Assembly: GCF_002631205.1 (NCBI RefSeq)
Contig: NZ_PDLO01000001.1
Coordinates: 434,001 to 498,000, forward strand
Source of the DNA: Neolewinella marina
Lineage (GTDB): Bacteria > Bacteroidota > Bacteroidia > Chitinophagales > Saprospiraceae
Length of the DNA stretch: 64,000 nt
Direction: 5' to 3'
In this document: piece after piece, positions 15,737 through 24,400 of the stretch
Layout: each line of letters starts with the position of its first letter
How positions within the stretch are numbered: the first letter of the stretch is position 1
The notes under the pieces: generated by a model
Databases searched by the model: none
Seen by the model: the letters and a program-made list of their open reading frames with translations, nothing else
Told to the model about the DNA's origin: nothing
Translations under genes and position numbers: made by a program

Positions 15737-16651
15737 TTATTTCTTGCGGAAGGTCGATTGGGCAGGGCCGTTGGTGGCAGCCTCGCTCATCAGCTCCGGA
15801 TTGTCGGTGGCTTCGTTCGTGAAGGGGGTCGAACGGTGGGCCAGGGGATCGAAGTCCACCAGGGGAGTCGCCACCGAAGGGTTGAAGGTGTTGACCTGCT
15901 CGGTGTACTCGGTTTCGGTTTCCTTCGCCTGCAGGCTGCGGATGAAGTGGATCACCTGCCACCGCTCCTCGTAGTTCATCTTGTCGGCATAACCACCCAT
16001 CACGTTGTATCCGTACATGATGGCGTGGTAGTAACGGCCGTTGGAAGCTTCCAGGAATTCCGGGCGGAGGAAGCTGGCCGGAGCCGCGGGGTACTTCGCC
16101 TGGGGGTTCTTGTCGGTATCGTAGATGTAGCCCAGTCCGTCGCCGGCCTCACCGTGGCAGATGCCGCAGTAGATGCTATAGAGGTTGGCGCCGCGCACCA
16201 GTCCGGATTCGGTGATGGGGAAAGGGTTGGACATGTTGTCGGCGATGGCCGCCTCGCGCCCTTCGGGGGTATCCTCGTAGTAGTAGGGTACGTGGCCGTT
16301 GGTGGGGATGGCCATGGCGTTGGGGCTGTCGCTTTCCATCAGCTTGCCCAGCATGCTTTCCGCGTCGCCGAGGCCACCGGGGGGCTGCATTCCGGGGATG
16401 TACTGTCCGGCGTAGCCACGGGGGACGGTACCGTCCACGGTGTACTTCGGGTAGGCCAGCTCACCCAGCTTGATCGTCGAGCGGTCGTCCCAGGTATTGT
16501 AGTAGTAGTAGTTATAGGTATTGGCTTCCATGGCGATCGAGTGGGCCATGTCCGGCATATACTCGCTTCCGGGGAAGTCTTCCTCCGCGTCGCTGCAGGC
16601 GGTGACGGCCGCTGCAAGGACGAGAATCATGATCAGGTTGTGCAGTTTCAT
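15737..16651 (-). CDS. actE: Alternative complex III subunit ActE (monohaem cytochrome c lipoprotein)
   Basis: A 304-residue periplasmic cytochrome. The signal ends in lipobox VTAC (Cys19), so it is membrane-tethered. One haem c motif, CGICH (about 163-167), with a likely Met ligand in IMYGYNVMGGYADKMNYEERWQV. The N-terminal part (about 30-140) holds the ActE-type stretch MPDMAHSIAMEANTYNYY, and DGTVPRG...YIPG. ActE carries electrons from the ActA/B/C module to cytochrome c or straight to the oxidase CuA. Spacing of 29 nt to actD and 52 nt to actF supports one operon. Length is greater than typical (about 170-240 residues), mainly from the N-terminal domain. Confidence 0.92.
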   Translation of the reverse strand: MKLHNLIMILVLAAAVTACSDAEEDFPGSEYMPDMAHSIAMEANTYNYYYYNTWDDRSTIKLGELAYPKYTVDGTVPRGYAGQYIPGMQPPGGLGDAESMLGKLMESDSPNAMAIPTNGHVPYYYEDTPEGREAAIADNMSNPFPITESGLVRGANLYSIYCGICHGEAGDGLGYIYDTDKNPQAKYPAAPASFLRPEFLEASNGRYYHAIMYGYNVMGGYADKMNYEERWQVIHFIRSLQAKETETEYTEQVNTFNPSVATPLVDFDPLAHRSTPFTNEATDNPELMSEAATNGPAQSTFRKK

Positions 16652-16680
16652 GCGGGAAGGGTTTAGAGAGGAAGCGCCCG

Positions 16681-17283
16681 TTAGGCCGCCACCATTTTTT
16701 GGTGCACGGTTTCTACGCCGGTGCGGTCGAAGTAGTCGCGCAGGCGGTCCACTTCGGCACCGTCCAGGTCGGTCACGTCAAAGGCAATGCAGAACTTGTC
16801 GTCGGTGATGCGGTCGTGGAGACGCCGGGGTTCGGCGCCGGGGCCAAGACCGTTGACGATATAGAACACCGTCACCATACCCACGGCCGAGAACAGTACG
16901 GTGAGCTCGAAGGTGATGGGGATGAAGGCGGGCACGGACCAGTACGGCTTGCCACCGAAAATGATGGGCCAGTCGCGGGTAAACACCCAGGTCATGAAGC
17001 CGAAGCCGAACAGACAGCCGATGGTACCGAAGATGAAGCCGGCCACGTGAAGGCGGCTTTCCTCCAGCCCCAGCAGGGGGTCCAGACCGTGGACGGGGAA
17101 GGGAGTGTACACGTCGTCGATGTCGAGGTGGTCGGCGTTGGCGGCCTTTACCGCGTCGAGCAGCTTGACTTCATCGTCGTACAGCCCGAAGAGGATGTTG
17201 CGCTGACCGGCAGCTACGGCTTCCTGGCCGGTGGCCACTGCACCCGCGTCCGCGCCGTCTCGTTCTATTCTGATTGTTGCCAT
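16681..17283 (-). CDS. actD: Alternative complex III subunit ActD (DUF3341)
   Basis: A 200-residue membrane-anchored subunit with two adjacent helices (about 85-105 and 125-147) and cytosolic ends. RNILFGLYDDEVKLLDAVKAANA and DVYTPFPVHGLDPLLGLEESRLHVAGFIFGTIG are the DUF3341 signature. The end LRDYFDRTGVETVHQKMVAA is also typical. It contacts ActC and ActB in known complexes; no cofactor. Most family members start at about residue 27 (NILFGLYDD); here an extra 25 residues precede it and contain the peptide GADAGA encoded by one copy of the dispersed 18-bp motif (17239-17256). An internal start cannot be ruled out. It lies 24 nt after actC. Confidence 0.93.
   Translation of the reverse strand: MATIRIERDGADAGAVATGQEAVAAGQRNILFGLYDDEVKLLDAVKAANADHLDIDDVYTPFPVHGLDPLLGLEESRLHVAGFIFGTIGCLFGFGFMTWVFTRDWPIIFGGKPYWSVPAFIPITFELTVLFSAVGMVTVFYIVNGLGPGAEPRRLHDRITDDKFCIAFDVTDLDGAEVDRLRDYFDRTGVETVHQKMVAA
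17239..17256 (+). repeat. Dispersed 18-bp motif, copy 1 (in actD)
   Basis: 17 of 18 bases match GGCACCCGCGTCCGCGCC (first base T). In the actD frame on the minus strand it encodes GADAGA in the N-terminal extension. Confidence 0.7.
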
Positions 17284-17306
17284 GGTATTGGTTCGCGTTA
17301 AGCGGC

Positions 17307-18800
17307 TTAGTCTAGTGGTTTGTCTTTTTCTCCGTCGATGTCGACCGTTCCCCGGGCCGAGATGTCGTTCACCTCCGGCGGTACTACCGTGCCGTGGTGG
17401 CCAGCACCGTGGGCGTGGGAGTGCGCCAGGGCGTTGGGGCCGATGTACTGGTCACCGGCGGTCTTCAGGATACTCTTGATTTCGGCGATGGCCACTACGG
17501 GAGCAACGCGGGTGAAGATCAGGAAGAGGGTGAAGAAGAGGCCCAGCGTACCGATGAAGATGCAGATCTCTACCCAGGTGGGTACGTAGTAGCTCCAGCT
17601 GGAGGGCAGGTAGTCCCGCGCCAGGGTGGTGGCGATGATGACGAAGCGCTCGAACCACATCCCGATGTTGATGAAGATCGACATGAAGAAGGTCCAGAAG
17701 AGGCTCGTCCGCAACCGCCGGCTCCAGAAGATCTGGGGGGAGATCACGTTACAGAGCATCATGCCGATGTAGCTCCAGTAGTATGGTCCGAGTACCCGGT
17801 TGAGGAAGGCGAACTGCTCGTAGATGTAGCCCGAGTACCAGGCGATAAAGAGCTCGGTGAGGTAGGCTACCCCGACGATGGAGCCGGTCAGCAGGATTAC
17901 CTTGTTCATCGACTCGATGTGCTCGATGGTGATGTAGTCCTCCAGGTGAAGCACCTTGCGGGCAATGAGCATCAGGGTAAGTACCATGGCGAAGCCCGAG
18001 AAGATGGCCCCCGCAACGAAGTAGGGCGGGAAGATCGTGGTGTGCCAGCCGGGGATCACCGAGGTGGCAAAGTCAAAGGATACGATGGTGTGTACCGAAA
18101 GTACCAGCGGCGTAGCCAGGCCGGCGAGGATGAGCGAGAGGCTCTCCCACCGCTGCCAGTGCTTGGCCGAACCGTTCCAGCCGAAGCTGAAGATGTTGTA
18201 GATCTTCTTGCGGAGTCCTACGGCCCGGTCGCGAACGGTAGCCAGGTCAGGCACCAGGCCGGCGTACCAGAACAGCAGCGATACGGTGAAGTAGGTGGAG
18301 ATGGCGAATACGTCCCAGAGCAGCGGGCTGTTGAAGTTTACCCACAGCGGTCCCCGGGTATTGGGGTAAGGGAAGATGAAGATGGCCAGCCAGAGGCGCC
18401 CCATGTGGATGAGGGGAAACTGTCCGGCACACATTACGGCGAAGATCGTCATGGCCTCCGCGGCGCGGTTTACCCCCGTCCGCCACTTCTGGCGGAACAG
18501 CAGGAGGATGGCCGAGATAAGCGTACCGGCGTGACCGATACCCACCCACCAGACGAAGTTGGTGATGTCCCAACCCCAGTTGATGGTGCGGTTCAGGTTC
18601 CAGGAACCGATACCGACCCAGACCGTCCAGGCGACGCTGAAGGCGAACAGTCCGAGGCAGATCACCGAGATGATGAAGGTGATGACCCACGAGAGGGAGG
18701 GGGCCGTTTCCGTGGGCCGACAGATGTCCTCCGTAATCTGGTGATAGGTCTTATGACCCGTAACCAGCGGCTGACGTACCGGTGCTATATGTCCACTCAT
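17307..18800 (-). CDS. actC: Alternative complex III subunit ActC (NrfD/PsrC-like)
   Basis: A 497-residue integral subunit with about ten helices that oxidises menaquinol and is thought to couple this to proton movement. The opening PLVTGHKTYHQITEDICRPTE and WVGIGHAGTLISAILLLFRQKWR, FPYPNTRGPLWVNFNSPLLWDVFAI and GMWFERFVIIATTLARDYLPSSW are strong ActC signatures. The cytosolic tail (about 455-497) is His-rich (AHSHAHGAGHHG). It follows actB by 168 nt, the largest gap in the operon, and precedes actD by 24 nt. Quinone pocket residues cannot be assigned without alignment. The actB-actC gap contains an ATTTACG repeat. Confidence 0.96.
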   Translation of the reverse strand: MSGHIAPVRQPLVTGHKTYHQITEDICRPTETAPSLSWVITFIISVICLGLFAFSVAWTVWVGIGSWNLNRTINWGWDITNFVWWVGIGHAGTLISAILLLFRQKWRTGVNRAAEAMTIFAVMCAGQFPLIHMGRLWLAIFIFPYPNTRGPLWVNFNSPLLWDVFAISTYFTVSLLFWYAGLVPDLATVRDRAVGLRKKIYNIFSFGWNGSAKHWQRWESLSLILAGLATPLVLSVHTIVSFDFATSVIPGWHTTIFPPYFVAGAIFSGFAMVLTLMLIARKVLHLEDYITIEHIESMNKVILLTGSIVGVAYLTELFIAWYSGYIYEQFAFLNRVLGPYYWSYIGMMLCNVISPQIFWSRRLRTSLFWTFFMSIFINIGMWFERFVIIATTLARDYLPSSWSYYVPTWVEICIFIGTLGLFFTLFLIFTRVAPVVAIAEIKSILKTAGDQYIGPNALAHSHAHGAGHHGTVVPPEVNDISARGTVDIDGEKDKPLD

Positions 18801-18803
18801 AGA

Positions 18804-18824
18804 GATTTACGATTTACGATTCAC
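18804..18824. repeat. ATTTACG heptamer repeat in the actB-actC gap
   Basis: GATTTACGATTTACGATT follows the actC start codon outward. A related run (GATTTACGATTTGTGATTTA) lies at 41568-41587. AT-rich heptamers of this type recur in intergenic DNA of Bacteroidota; no function is known to me. Confidence 0.6.
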
Positions 18825-18968
18825 ATTGTACGGTGGAAGAGCTGGGTACACCCTCCGGTAGTCTAAGGTAAATCGGTTCAGTTGTTGTTGCGGGTTCTTA
18901 TCGTTAAGGTAATCTGCTGATTGTCCGTAGGTTACTACTGTCCGGCCAACCGCGGTGTTCGATCTGGC

Positions 18969-21900
18969 TTAGGCTTCCAGGGCGTCGATCGGGTTGTGGA
19001 CCCGGGCGGCGTAGAAGACGGAAGACTGGGTGTTGACCTCCTCCAGGGCGAGGTAGTTCAGGGGGTTGTCCAGTTTCCGGCGTACGTCGCCCTTGGCGTT
19101 GTTGCGGTCGCCGAAGGTGATCGCTCCAGTGGGGCAGGCGGTCTGGCAGGCGGTCCGCACGTCGGAGTCGCGCAGGGCGCGCTTCTCGATCTTGGCGGTC
19201 AGCTTGCCCGACTGCAGGCGCTGGGCGCAGAAGCTACACTTTTCGATGACGCCGCGGCTCCGGACGGTAACGTCGGGGTTGAGCACCATCCGCGTCAGGT
19301 TGTCCGCACCGAAGGGCAGTTCTTCCTCGGCGATCTCCGGCTCGTTGCTGCTGAAGAGGTCGGCCGTGGTGTAGTCCAGCCAGTTGAAGCGGCGCACCTT
19401 GTACGGACAGTTGTTGGCGCAGTAGCGGGTACCGATACAGCGGTTGTAGATCATCTGGTTGGCGCCCTCGTCGCTGTGCTGGGTGGCGTTTACCGGGCAG
19501 ACGTTCTCGCAGGGTGCGTTGTCGCAGTGCTGGCACATCATGGGCTGGTAAACGGCCCGGGGGTTCTCGACGTCGCCGTAGAAGTAGCGGTCGATCCGCA
19601 GCCACTTCATTTCGTGGTGGCGGGAGACCTCGTATTTGCCGACGACGGGCACGTTGTTTTCGGCAACACAGGCCACTTCACAGGCCGCGCAGCCGATACA
19701 GGCCGTCAGGTCCACGTGCATGGCCCACCAGTGGCCCTGGCTGTAGATGTCCTTGACGTACTCCTCGTAGGGGTAGAGCGTCTGCTCGTTGAGGTGCTGG
19801 GCTTCGGCCCGCCGCTCGGCGATGTGCTCCTTCAGCTGGGGCAGGTTGGCGAAGGTGCCCTCGTAGATGATCGAGCGATCGGTGAGGCCACCCTGCATGC
19901 CTTCGCCGATCTCCATTACGGTAGCTTCGTCGACGTGGTAGGGCTCCAGGTGCTCGCGCTGCTCGTCGGTGAGTTCACCGGCGATGACCTGGGTATCCCC
20001 GGTGCGCTTGTCGTAGTAGGTGGTGCCTTCCTCGTTGCTGGTGGTCAGGCCCATCGTGTGGTGGTACTGCACGCTGGCGAACTCCTCCTCTACCCCGACG
20101 CGGTCGGAGATGGCGGCTTCGGTGGTGTAGTACTGCACGTAGCCGTTCTCGTCGACGCTCAGCCAGGGGTAGACGTTCACGCCTACCGACTGCCCGAGGG
20201 CGCGACCGGGAGCGCCGGTGAGGCGGCGGCCGTAGCCGAGGGCCAGACCGAAGGTGCCGGGCATCTGTCCGAACTGGCGCACCACGGTGACGGTGGCGGG
20301 TTGGTCATTCACGCTGACCTCTACCAGGTCGGCCTTGCCTTTATACTCTTCACCGTTCAGGTCCTTGTACGCGGTGTAGGAATTGCCGCCGGCCCATGAG
20401 ACGGGGATGGTCAGGTAGTTGCCCCAGACGGTACGGGTCACGGGGTCGGGGCACTCCTGCAGCCAGGGGTTGGTGGCGTAGACGCCGTTGCCCATGTTGA
20501 TCGTCTCGTAGAAGGTGATTTCGTTCTCCACTTCTACGGCGGCGGCAATGCGGCGCACGGCTTCCGACTCGTCAAATTCATTGACGTCCAGCACCACGAT
20601 CGGCAGTACGGCGGTTGCCGCGGTTTCTGCTTCATCTTCCGGCGCGGTCGCGGGTGCCCCAGCACCGTAGCCGAGCCCGTAGTCCTGGATGGTTCCCGTG
20701 GCGGGACCGTTGAATACACCGTCGTGGAGGGCGCTGTCCCAGAAAGAACGGAAGGTCGAGAAGGTATTCTGACCGGCGAAGGCCGTTTCCTTCCAGTTGT
20801 CCATTACGTACTGCATGTACGGCTGCTCGACGTTGGCGTCGTAGCGCTCCGTTTCGCCGGCCCAGATGAGGAGGCTTTCTCCTTCCTGGCGGGTGCCGTA
20901 GCGGTTTACGCTGGCGAAGATGGGCACGATGGCGGGCTGGATGAGGGAGTATACCCCTTGAACGGCTTCGGCGTCGCTCCAGCTCTCCAGGTAGTGGTGG
21001 TTGGGCGTGATGTACTCACACAGCTGACTGGTCTCCGTGGGGATACCGCTCATGCTGATGGTGAGGATGCGGCGGAAACCGGCGCGGATGGGATCGTCGA
21101 TGACGTCGGCGTCCACGCCGGGGTCGTTTTCGGCCCTGGCGTCGGCTTCCTCGCTGCGGTCGTCAATCTCGTCGGCGTTCAGGCGGGTGGGCGTGAAGTC
21201 GGGGTCGTTGCGCTCCAGGGCGGCGCTGATGCGGGCGGCCCAGGGGTTATCGTAGGCGGGGTTGGCACCGTCGAGTACGATCAGGGCGTCTACCCCACCC
21301 GACTCGAGTTCTTCCACGAAGCGGGCCATGTCCTGGTCGCTGCCCTGCCGCTGGTAGCTCCAGCGGTTGGTTTCGATGGTGGAGCCGTAACTGCCCAGGG
21401 CGCGGTTGATGGCCAGGACGAGCTGCTGCTCATAGAGGTTGTTGCTGCCACTGACGACGAGGCCGGCGCCGCGGGCGTTCTTCAGCTCCCGGGCAACGGC
21501 TTCGATCTTGGCCGTGGTGGCCGCATCCAGGGTGGCGCGGCTGCCGCCGCCGACTACGGCATTGTAGAGGGCGAGGAGGGCCTGGCCTTGCTGGCTGGGC
21601 TTCACCATGATGCGGTTGTCGGCGTTGGATCCGGTGAGGCTCATGTGGCTCTCGACCTGGATGTGGCGCGACATGCGGCCGGAATCGCTGCGGCGGCCGG
21701 TGGCGTACTGCCGGGCGTACTCCACGGGGGAGATCCAGGTACCCAGGAAGTCGCAGTTGAAGCCAACGATGACGTTGGCGTTGTCGAAGCGGTAGTGGGG
21801 AATGGCGCGGATGCCGAAGGCCGTCTGGTGGGCGTCGAGCAGGGCCGAAGAAGAGACCGGGTCGTACTGCACCAGCACCGTGTTGCCGGGCATGCGATTC

Positions 21901-22505
21901 TTGAAATCGCGGATGGCCGCCTTGGTGGAGGGGCTCAGCAGGGTGTGGGAAAGGATGCGGATCTGGCGGGCGTCCTTGAGGCGGTCGCTGATCTCACCGT
22001 CGAAGATTTCCCAGCTGTCGTTGTCCGCGTAGTTACGGGCCCGCTGTACCTGGCCGTTCTTCACGCGGAAGGGGCCGTCGAAGCGGCTGGTGTCGTAGAT
22101 GCTCAGCACGCTGGCCTGGGCGCGGGCGCTGGTACCTCCCTCGGTGATGGGGCTCATGGAGTTGCCCTCGATCTTGATGGGGCGTCCCTCACGGGTCTTC
22201 ACCAGCACGGGGACGTAGTCTCCGCCCTGGACGAAAGTAGAGGCAAAGTAGGTAGCCACGCCGGGCACGATGGTGTCTGGCTTGGATACGTAGGGGATCG
22301 CCTTGCGGACGGGGATGTCACAGGAGGCGATGGTGGCGGCCGTCATGCCAAAGCCCAGGTACTTCAGAAAATCACGGCGGGTAGCTTCCAGCCGGGGGTT
22401 TTCGAAATCCTGCTGAGCCACTTCACCGTCAGTAGCGGCCCGGAATTCGGGGCTGTTCTCTAACTGGTCGGTTCCGATCCAGACGTTGTTGACTTGCTTC
22501 TTCAT
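18969..22505 (-). CDS. actB: Alternative complex III subunit ActB (molybdopterin-like plus iron-sulfur)
   Basis: A 1178-residue periplasmic subunit formed by fusion of a molybdopterin-oxidoreductase-like part (about 60-800) and an iron-sulfur part (about 830-1178). An internal Tat-type motif, RRDFLKYLGFG, lies near residue 43 behind a charged leader, as in the TAT-variant-translocated family. In known ActB the first part has lost molybdenum cofactor. The second part has CIGCAACEVAC, CQHCDNAPCENVC, CIGTRYCANNC (second Cys replaced by Thr, fitting a [3Fe-4S] cluster) and CSFC...CQTACPTGA, that is three [4Fe-4S] and one [3Fe-4S]. Electrons pass from ActC through these to haems. It lies 70 nt after actA. 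A motif copy (20641-20658) encodes APATAP in a variable loop. Confidence 0.96.
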   Translation of the reverse strand: MKKQVNNVWIGTDQLENSPEFRAATDGEVAQQDFENPRLEATRRDFLKYLGFGMTAATIASCDIPVRKAIPYVSKPDTIVPGVATYFASTFVQGGDYVPVLVKTREGRPIKIEGNSMSPITEGGTSARAQASVLSIYDTSRFDGPFRVKNGQVQRARNYADNDSWEIFDGEISDRLKDARQIRILSHTLLSPSTKAAIRDFKNRMPGNTVLVQYDPVSSSALLDAHQTAFGIRAIPHYRFDNANVIVGFNCDFLGTWISPVEYARQYATGRRSDSGRMSRHIQVESHMSLTGSNADNRIMVKPSQQGQALLALYNAVVGGGSRATLDAATTAKIEAVARELKNARGAGLVVSGSNNLYEQQLVLAINRALGSYGSTIETNRWSYQRQGSDQDMARFVEELESGGVDALIVLDGANPAYDNPWAARISAALERNDPDFTPTRLNADEIDDRSEEADARAENDPGVDADVIDDPIRAGFRRILTISMSGIPTETSQLCEYITPNHHYLESWSDAEAVQGVYSLIQPAIVPIFASVNRYGTRQEGESLLIWAGETERYDANVEQPYMQYVMDNWKETAFAGQNTFSTFRSFWDSALHDGVFNGPATGTIQDYGLGYGAGAPATAPEDEAETAATAVLPIVVLDVNEFDESEAVRRIAAAVEVENEITFYETINMGNGVYATNPWLQECPDPVTRTVWGNYLTIPVSWAGGNSYTAYKDLNGEEYKGKADLVEVSVNDQPATVTVVRQFGQMPGTFGLALGYGRRLTGAPGRALGQSVGVNVYPWLSVDENGYVQYYTTEAAISDRVGVEEEFASVQYHHTMGLTTSNEEGTTYYDKRTGDTQVIAGELTDEQREHLEPYHVDEATVMEIGEGMQGGLTDRSIIYEGTFANLPQLKEHIAERRAEAQHLNEQTLYPYEEYVKDIYSQGHWWAMHVDLTACIGCAACEVACVAENNVPVVGKYEVSRHHEMKWLRIDRYFYGDVENPRAVYQPMMCQHCDNAPCENVCPVNATQHSDEGANQMIYNRCIGTRYCANNCPYKVRRFNWLDYTTADLFSSNEPEIAEEELPFGADNLTRMVLNPDVTVRSRGVIEKCSFCAQRLQSGKLTAKIEKRALRDSDVRTACQTACPTGAITFGDRNNAKGDVRRKLDNPLNYLALEEVNTQSSVFYAARVHNPIDALEA
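20641..20658 (-). repeat. Dispersed 18-bp motif, copy 2 (in actB)
   Basis: On the minus strand 17 of 18 bases match GGCACCCGCGTCCGCGCC. In actB it encodes APATAP within a Glu/Ala-rich loop. Confidence 0.6.
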
Positions 22506-22575
22506 TCAACTATACTTTGGGTGGGGAGGCAACCCGCACACCGGATATCCGCCGAAGCGGTATTGATAAGATTTT

Positions 22576-24114
22576 TTAGTAGTGGCAGCGCTGGCAATTC
22601 AGTCCGCCGATGTCTTCTACGGTGACACCATCCCGGGTTCCTTCCTTCAGCTCCTCGTGGTAGCGCTGGTAGGAGTTGTAGTAGTCGTTGTCCTCAAACT
22701 GCACCTGGGTTTCCCGGTGGCAGTTGATACACCAACCCATGCTGAGGGGGCTGTACTGGTACACGACTTCCATTTCCTCAACCGGCCCGTGGCAGTTCTG
22801 GCACTTGAGCTTGCCCACCGTAACGTGCTGGGCGTGGTTGAAGTAGGCGTGGTCGGGCAAGTTGTGGATCCGGGTCCATTCTACCGGTCCGGGTACCCGC
22901 TCGTCGCCGGTGTATTCGTTCGTCAGGGCAGCGTAGATGCCTTCCCACTGCTCTTCCACTACGTTTTCCACTTCATCTATGTCGCCGCCCTCGCTGATGT
23001 ACTTGTCGGCGATCCACTTGCTGTAGATCTTCTGCGCCTGGGCGTTGGTCATCTGGTCGTAGTTCTCGATGTAGGCCCCTTCGGTGGGGTCCCAGCCGAT
23101 GGCGGCGAAGATCTTGGTGATCTCGGCCGTTCCGTACTGGCTGCCGTAGTTGATGGCGCGGTGGCAGTTCATACAGGTGTTGACGGCGGGAATGACCGAG
23201 TGCTTCGAGCGGCGGGCGCCGTCGTGGCAGTACTGGCACTCGATCTTGTGGATGCCGGCGTGGGTCTCGTGGCTGAACTTGATGGGCTGCTCGGGCGCGT
23301 AGTCCTGCTGGCGGCCCAGCTCAATGGCGTGGTTTACGGTGGTGTAACCACCCAGCACGACAACTACGAAGATCACGAAGGCGATCATGCCGCGGCTGGT
23401 CAGGATCTGCACCAGGGTGCGGCGGGTAGCGGGGGTGTTGCCCTCCGCCGTTTCGACCATGTACTGGAGGTTGCTGGTGACCCGGGCCAGGATCAGCGAC
23501 AGCAGTACCAGTACGCCACCCAGGATCACGAACAGCCAGGTGTTGTCGGCGCTCTCCTGGTTCTCGATGGCGGCTGGGCCAACGGTGACCCCCTTGGGGC
23601 CGTAGGTGCCGGTATATACGGCGTTGATGTAGGCCAGCAGGTGCTCTACATCGTCGTTGCTCAGGTTGGTGTAGCTGGACATGACGGTGGGCTTCCACTC
23701 GTTCCAGACGGCCAGGGCCCGGGCGCTTTCGCCGGAGCCGATCAGCTTCTGGGAGTTCTGCACCCAGCGGTACAGGTGGTCGCGGGGCTCGCCGGCCCAG
23801 CGCTCCTGGACGCCACCGAGGGCGGGGCCCGTCATGTTGTCCTTCATGTTGGCCGCGTGGCAGGAACCACAGATGTTGGCCTTCCAGATGGCGGCACCGA
23901 GGTCGGCATTGCCCTCACCGGGGGAAACGGCGGCGGTTGCAGCGTCGGGAATGGGGGTGGCATCTGCGGCCGCAGTAGCGGCGGGATCACCTTCTACCAC
24001 GGACTCCGCGGTGAGGTCATCGGCTTGGTCTTGCTGAGCAAAAGCGCTACCTGCCGTCAGAAACAGGCAGAAAATCAGCAGGAGGTACCGGTAGGTTTTG
24101 GTAAAATATGTCAT
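22576..24114 (-). CDS. actA: Alternative complex III subunit ActA (hexahaem cytochrome c)
   Basis: A 512-residue multihaem cytochrome. Signal peptide 1-26 (ending SAFAQ), then CGSCH (about residue 80) in an N-terminal monohaem domain, a membrane helix near 190-212 and a second near 235-255, then five motifs: CQYCH, CMNCH, CQNCH, CINCH and the terminal CQRCH. Well-studied ActA proteins are pentahaem, so the first motif is an added cytochrome c domain. ActA relays electrons from the ActB clusters. An in-frame start 93 nt further up (24207) exists, but it lies before the predicted transcription start; the ATG at 24114 gives a clean signal peptide. It is the first gene of act operon, with a consensus promoter 63 nt upstream. 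Confidence 0.94.
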   Translation of the reverse strand: MTYFTKTYRYLLLIFCLFLTAGSAFAQQDQADDLTAESVVEGDPAATAAADATPIPDAATAAVSPGEGNADLGAAIWKANICGSCHAANMKDNMTGPALGGVQERWAGEPRDHLYRWVQNSQKLIGSGESARALAVWNEWKPTVMSSYTNLSNDDVEHLLAYINAVYTGTYGPKGVTVGPAAIENQESADNTWLFVILGGVLVLLSLILARVTSNLQYMVETAEGNTPATRRTLVQILTSRGMIAFVIFVVVVLGGYTTVNHAIELGRQQDYAPEQPIKFSHETHAGIHKIECQYCHDGARRSKHSVIPAVNTCMNCHRAINYGSQYGTAEITKIFAAIGWDPTEGAYIENYDQMTNAQAQKIYSKWIADKYISEGGDIDEVENVVEEQWEGIYAALTNEYTGDERVPGPVEWTRIHNLPDHAYFNHAQHVTVGKLKCQNCHGPVEEMEVVYQYSPLSMGWCINCHRETQVQFEDNDYYNSYQRYHEELKEGTRDGVTVEDIGGLNCQRCHY

Positions 24115-24176
24115 TATGAGCTTGACATTTAAGGGATTGCAGGGCAGGGCCACAAAGGCCCTCTCCGCTGGTCGGG

Positions 24177-24208
24177 CAAAGATACTTTGATGACAATTCT
24201 TTAACAAA
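24177..24208 (-). promoter_or_regulatory. Promoter of the act operon
   Basis: On the minus strand TTTG (24208-24205), a 20-nt spacer and TATCTTTG (24184-24177), an exact Bacteroidota -33/-7 arrangement. The predicted start near 24171 gives a leader of about 57 nt to the actA ATG at 24114. Confidence 0.72.
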
Positions 24209-24231
24209 CTTGTAGCAAAAGGGAAGTCTTA

Positions 24232-24246
24232 TTTAGATTGGGTCTA
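24232..24246. promoter_or_regulatory. Element upstream of act promoter, shared with ctaC
   Basis: TTTAGATTGGGTCTA matches 13 of 15 bases of the element upstream of ctaC (14021-14035), with the same TAGA-5 nt-TCTA symmetry. Its centre is about 68 bp before the predicted act start, a position typical of an activator. Confidence 0.5.
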
Positions 24247-24330
24247 GTTTAATGCCCCTTTTGGCCGGTTTATCTCAGGTTGCCCAAACGCCGGCCTAAA
24301 GTACTCATTCGCAACCGACCGGGGCAGAAA

Positions 24331-24362
24331 CAAAACATCCCCGGCCGAAAGGACCGGGGATG
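24331..24362 (-). terminator. Rho-independent terminator after the carboxylesterase genes
   Basis: A 9-bp stem, CATCCCCGG (24336-24344) with CCGGGGATG (24354-24362), followed on the minus strand by TTTTGTTTC. It lies 38 nt after the stop of the distal carboxylesterase and isolates it from the act promoter. Confidence 0.75.
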
Positions 24363-24400
24363 CGCAAGATCAGGTGGCAGCGGGCCGGATGGCCCCTACC

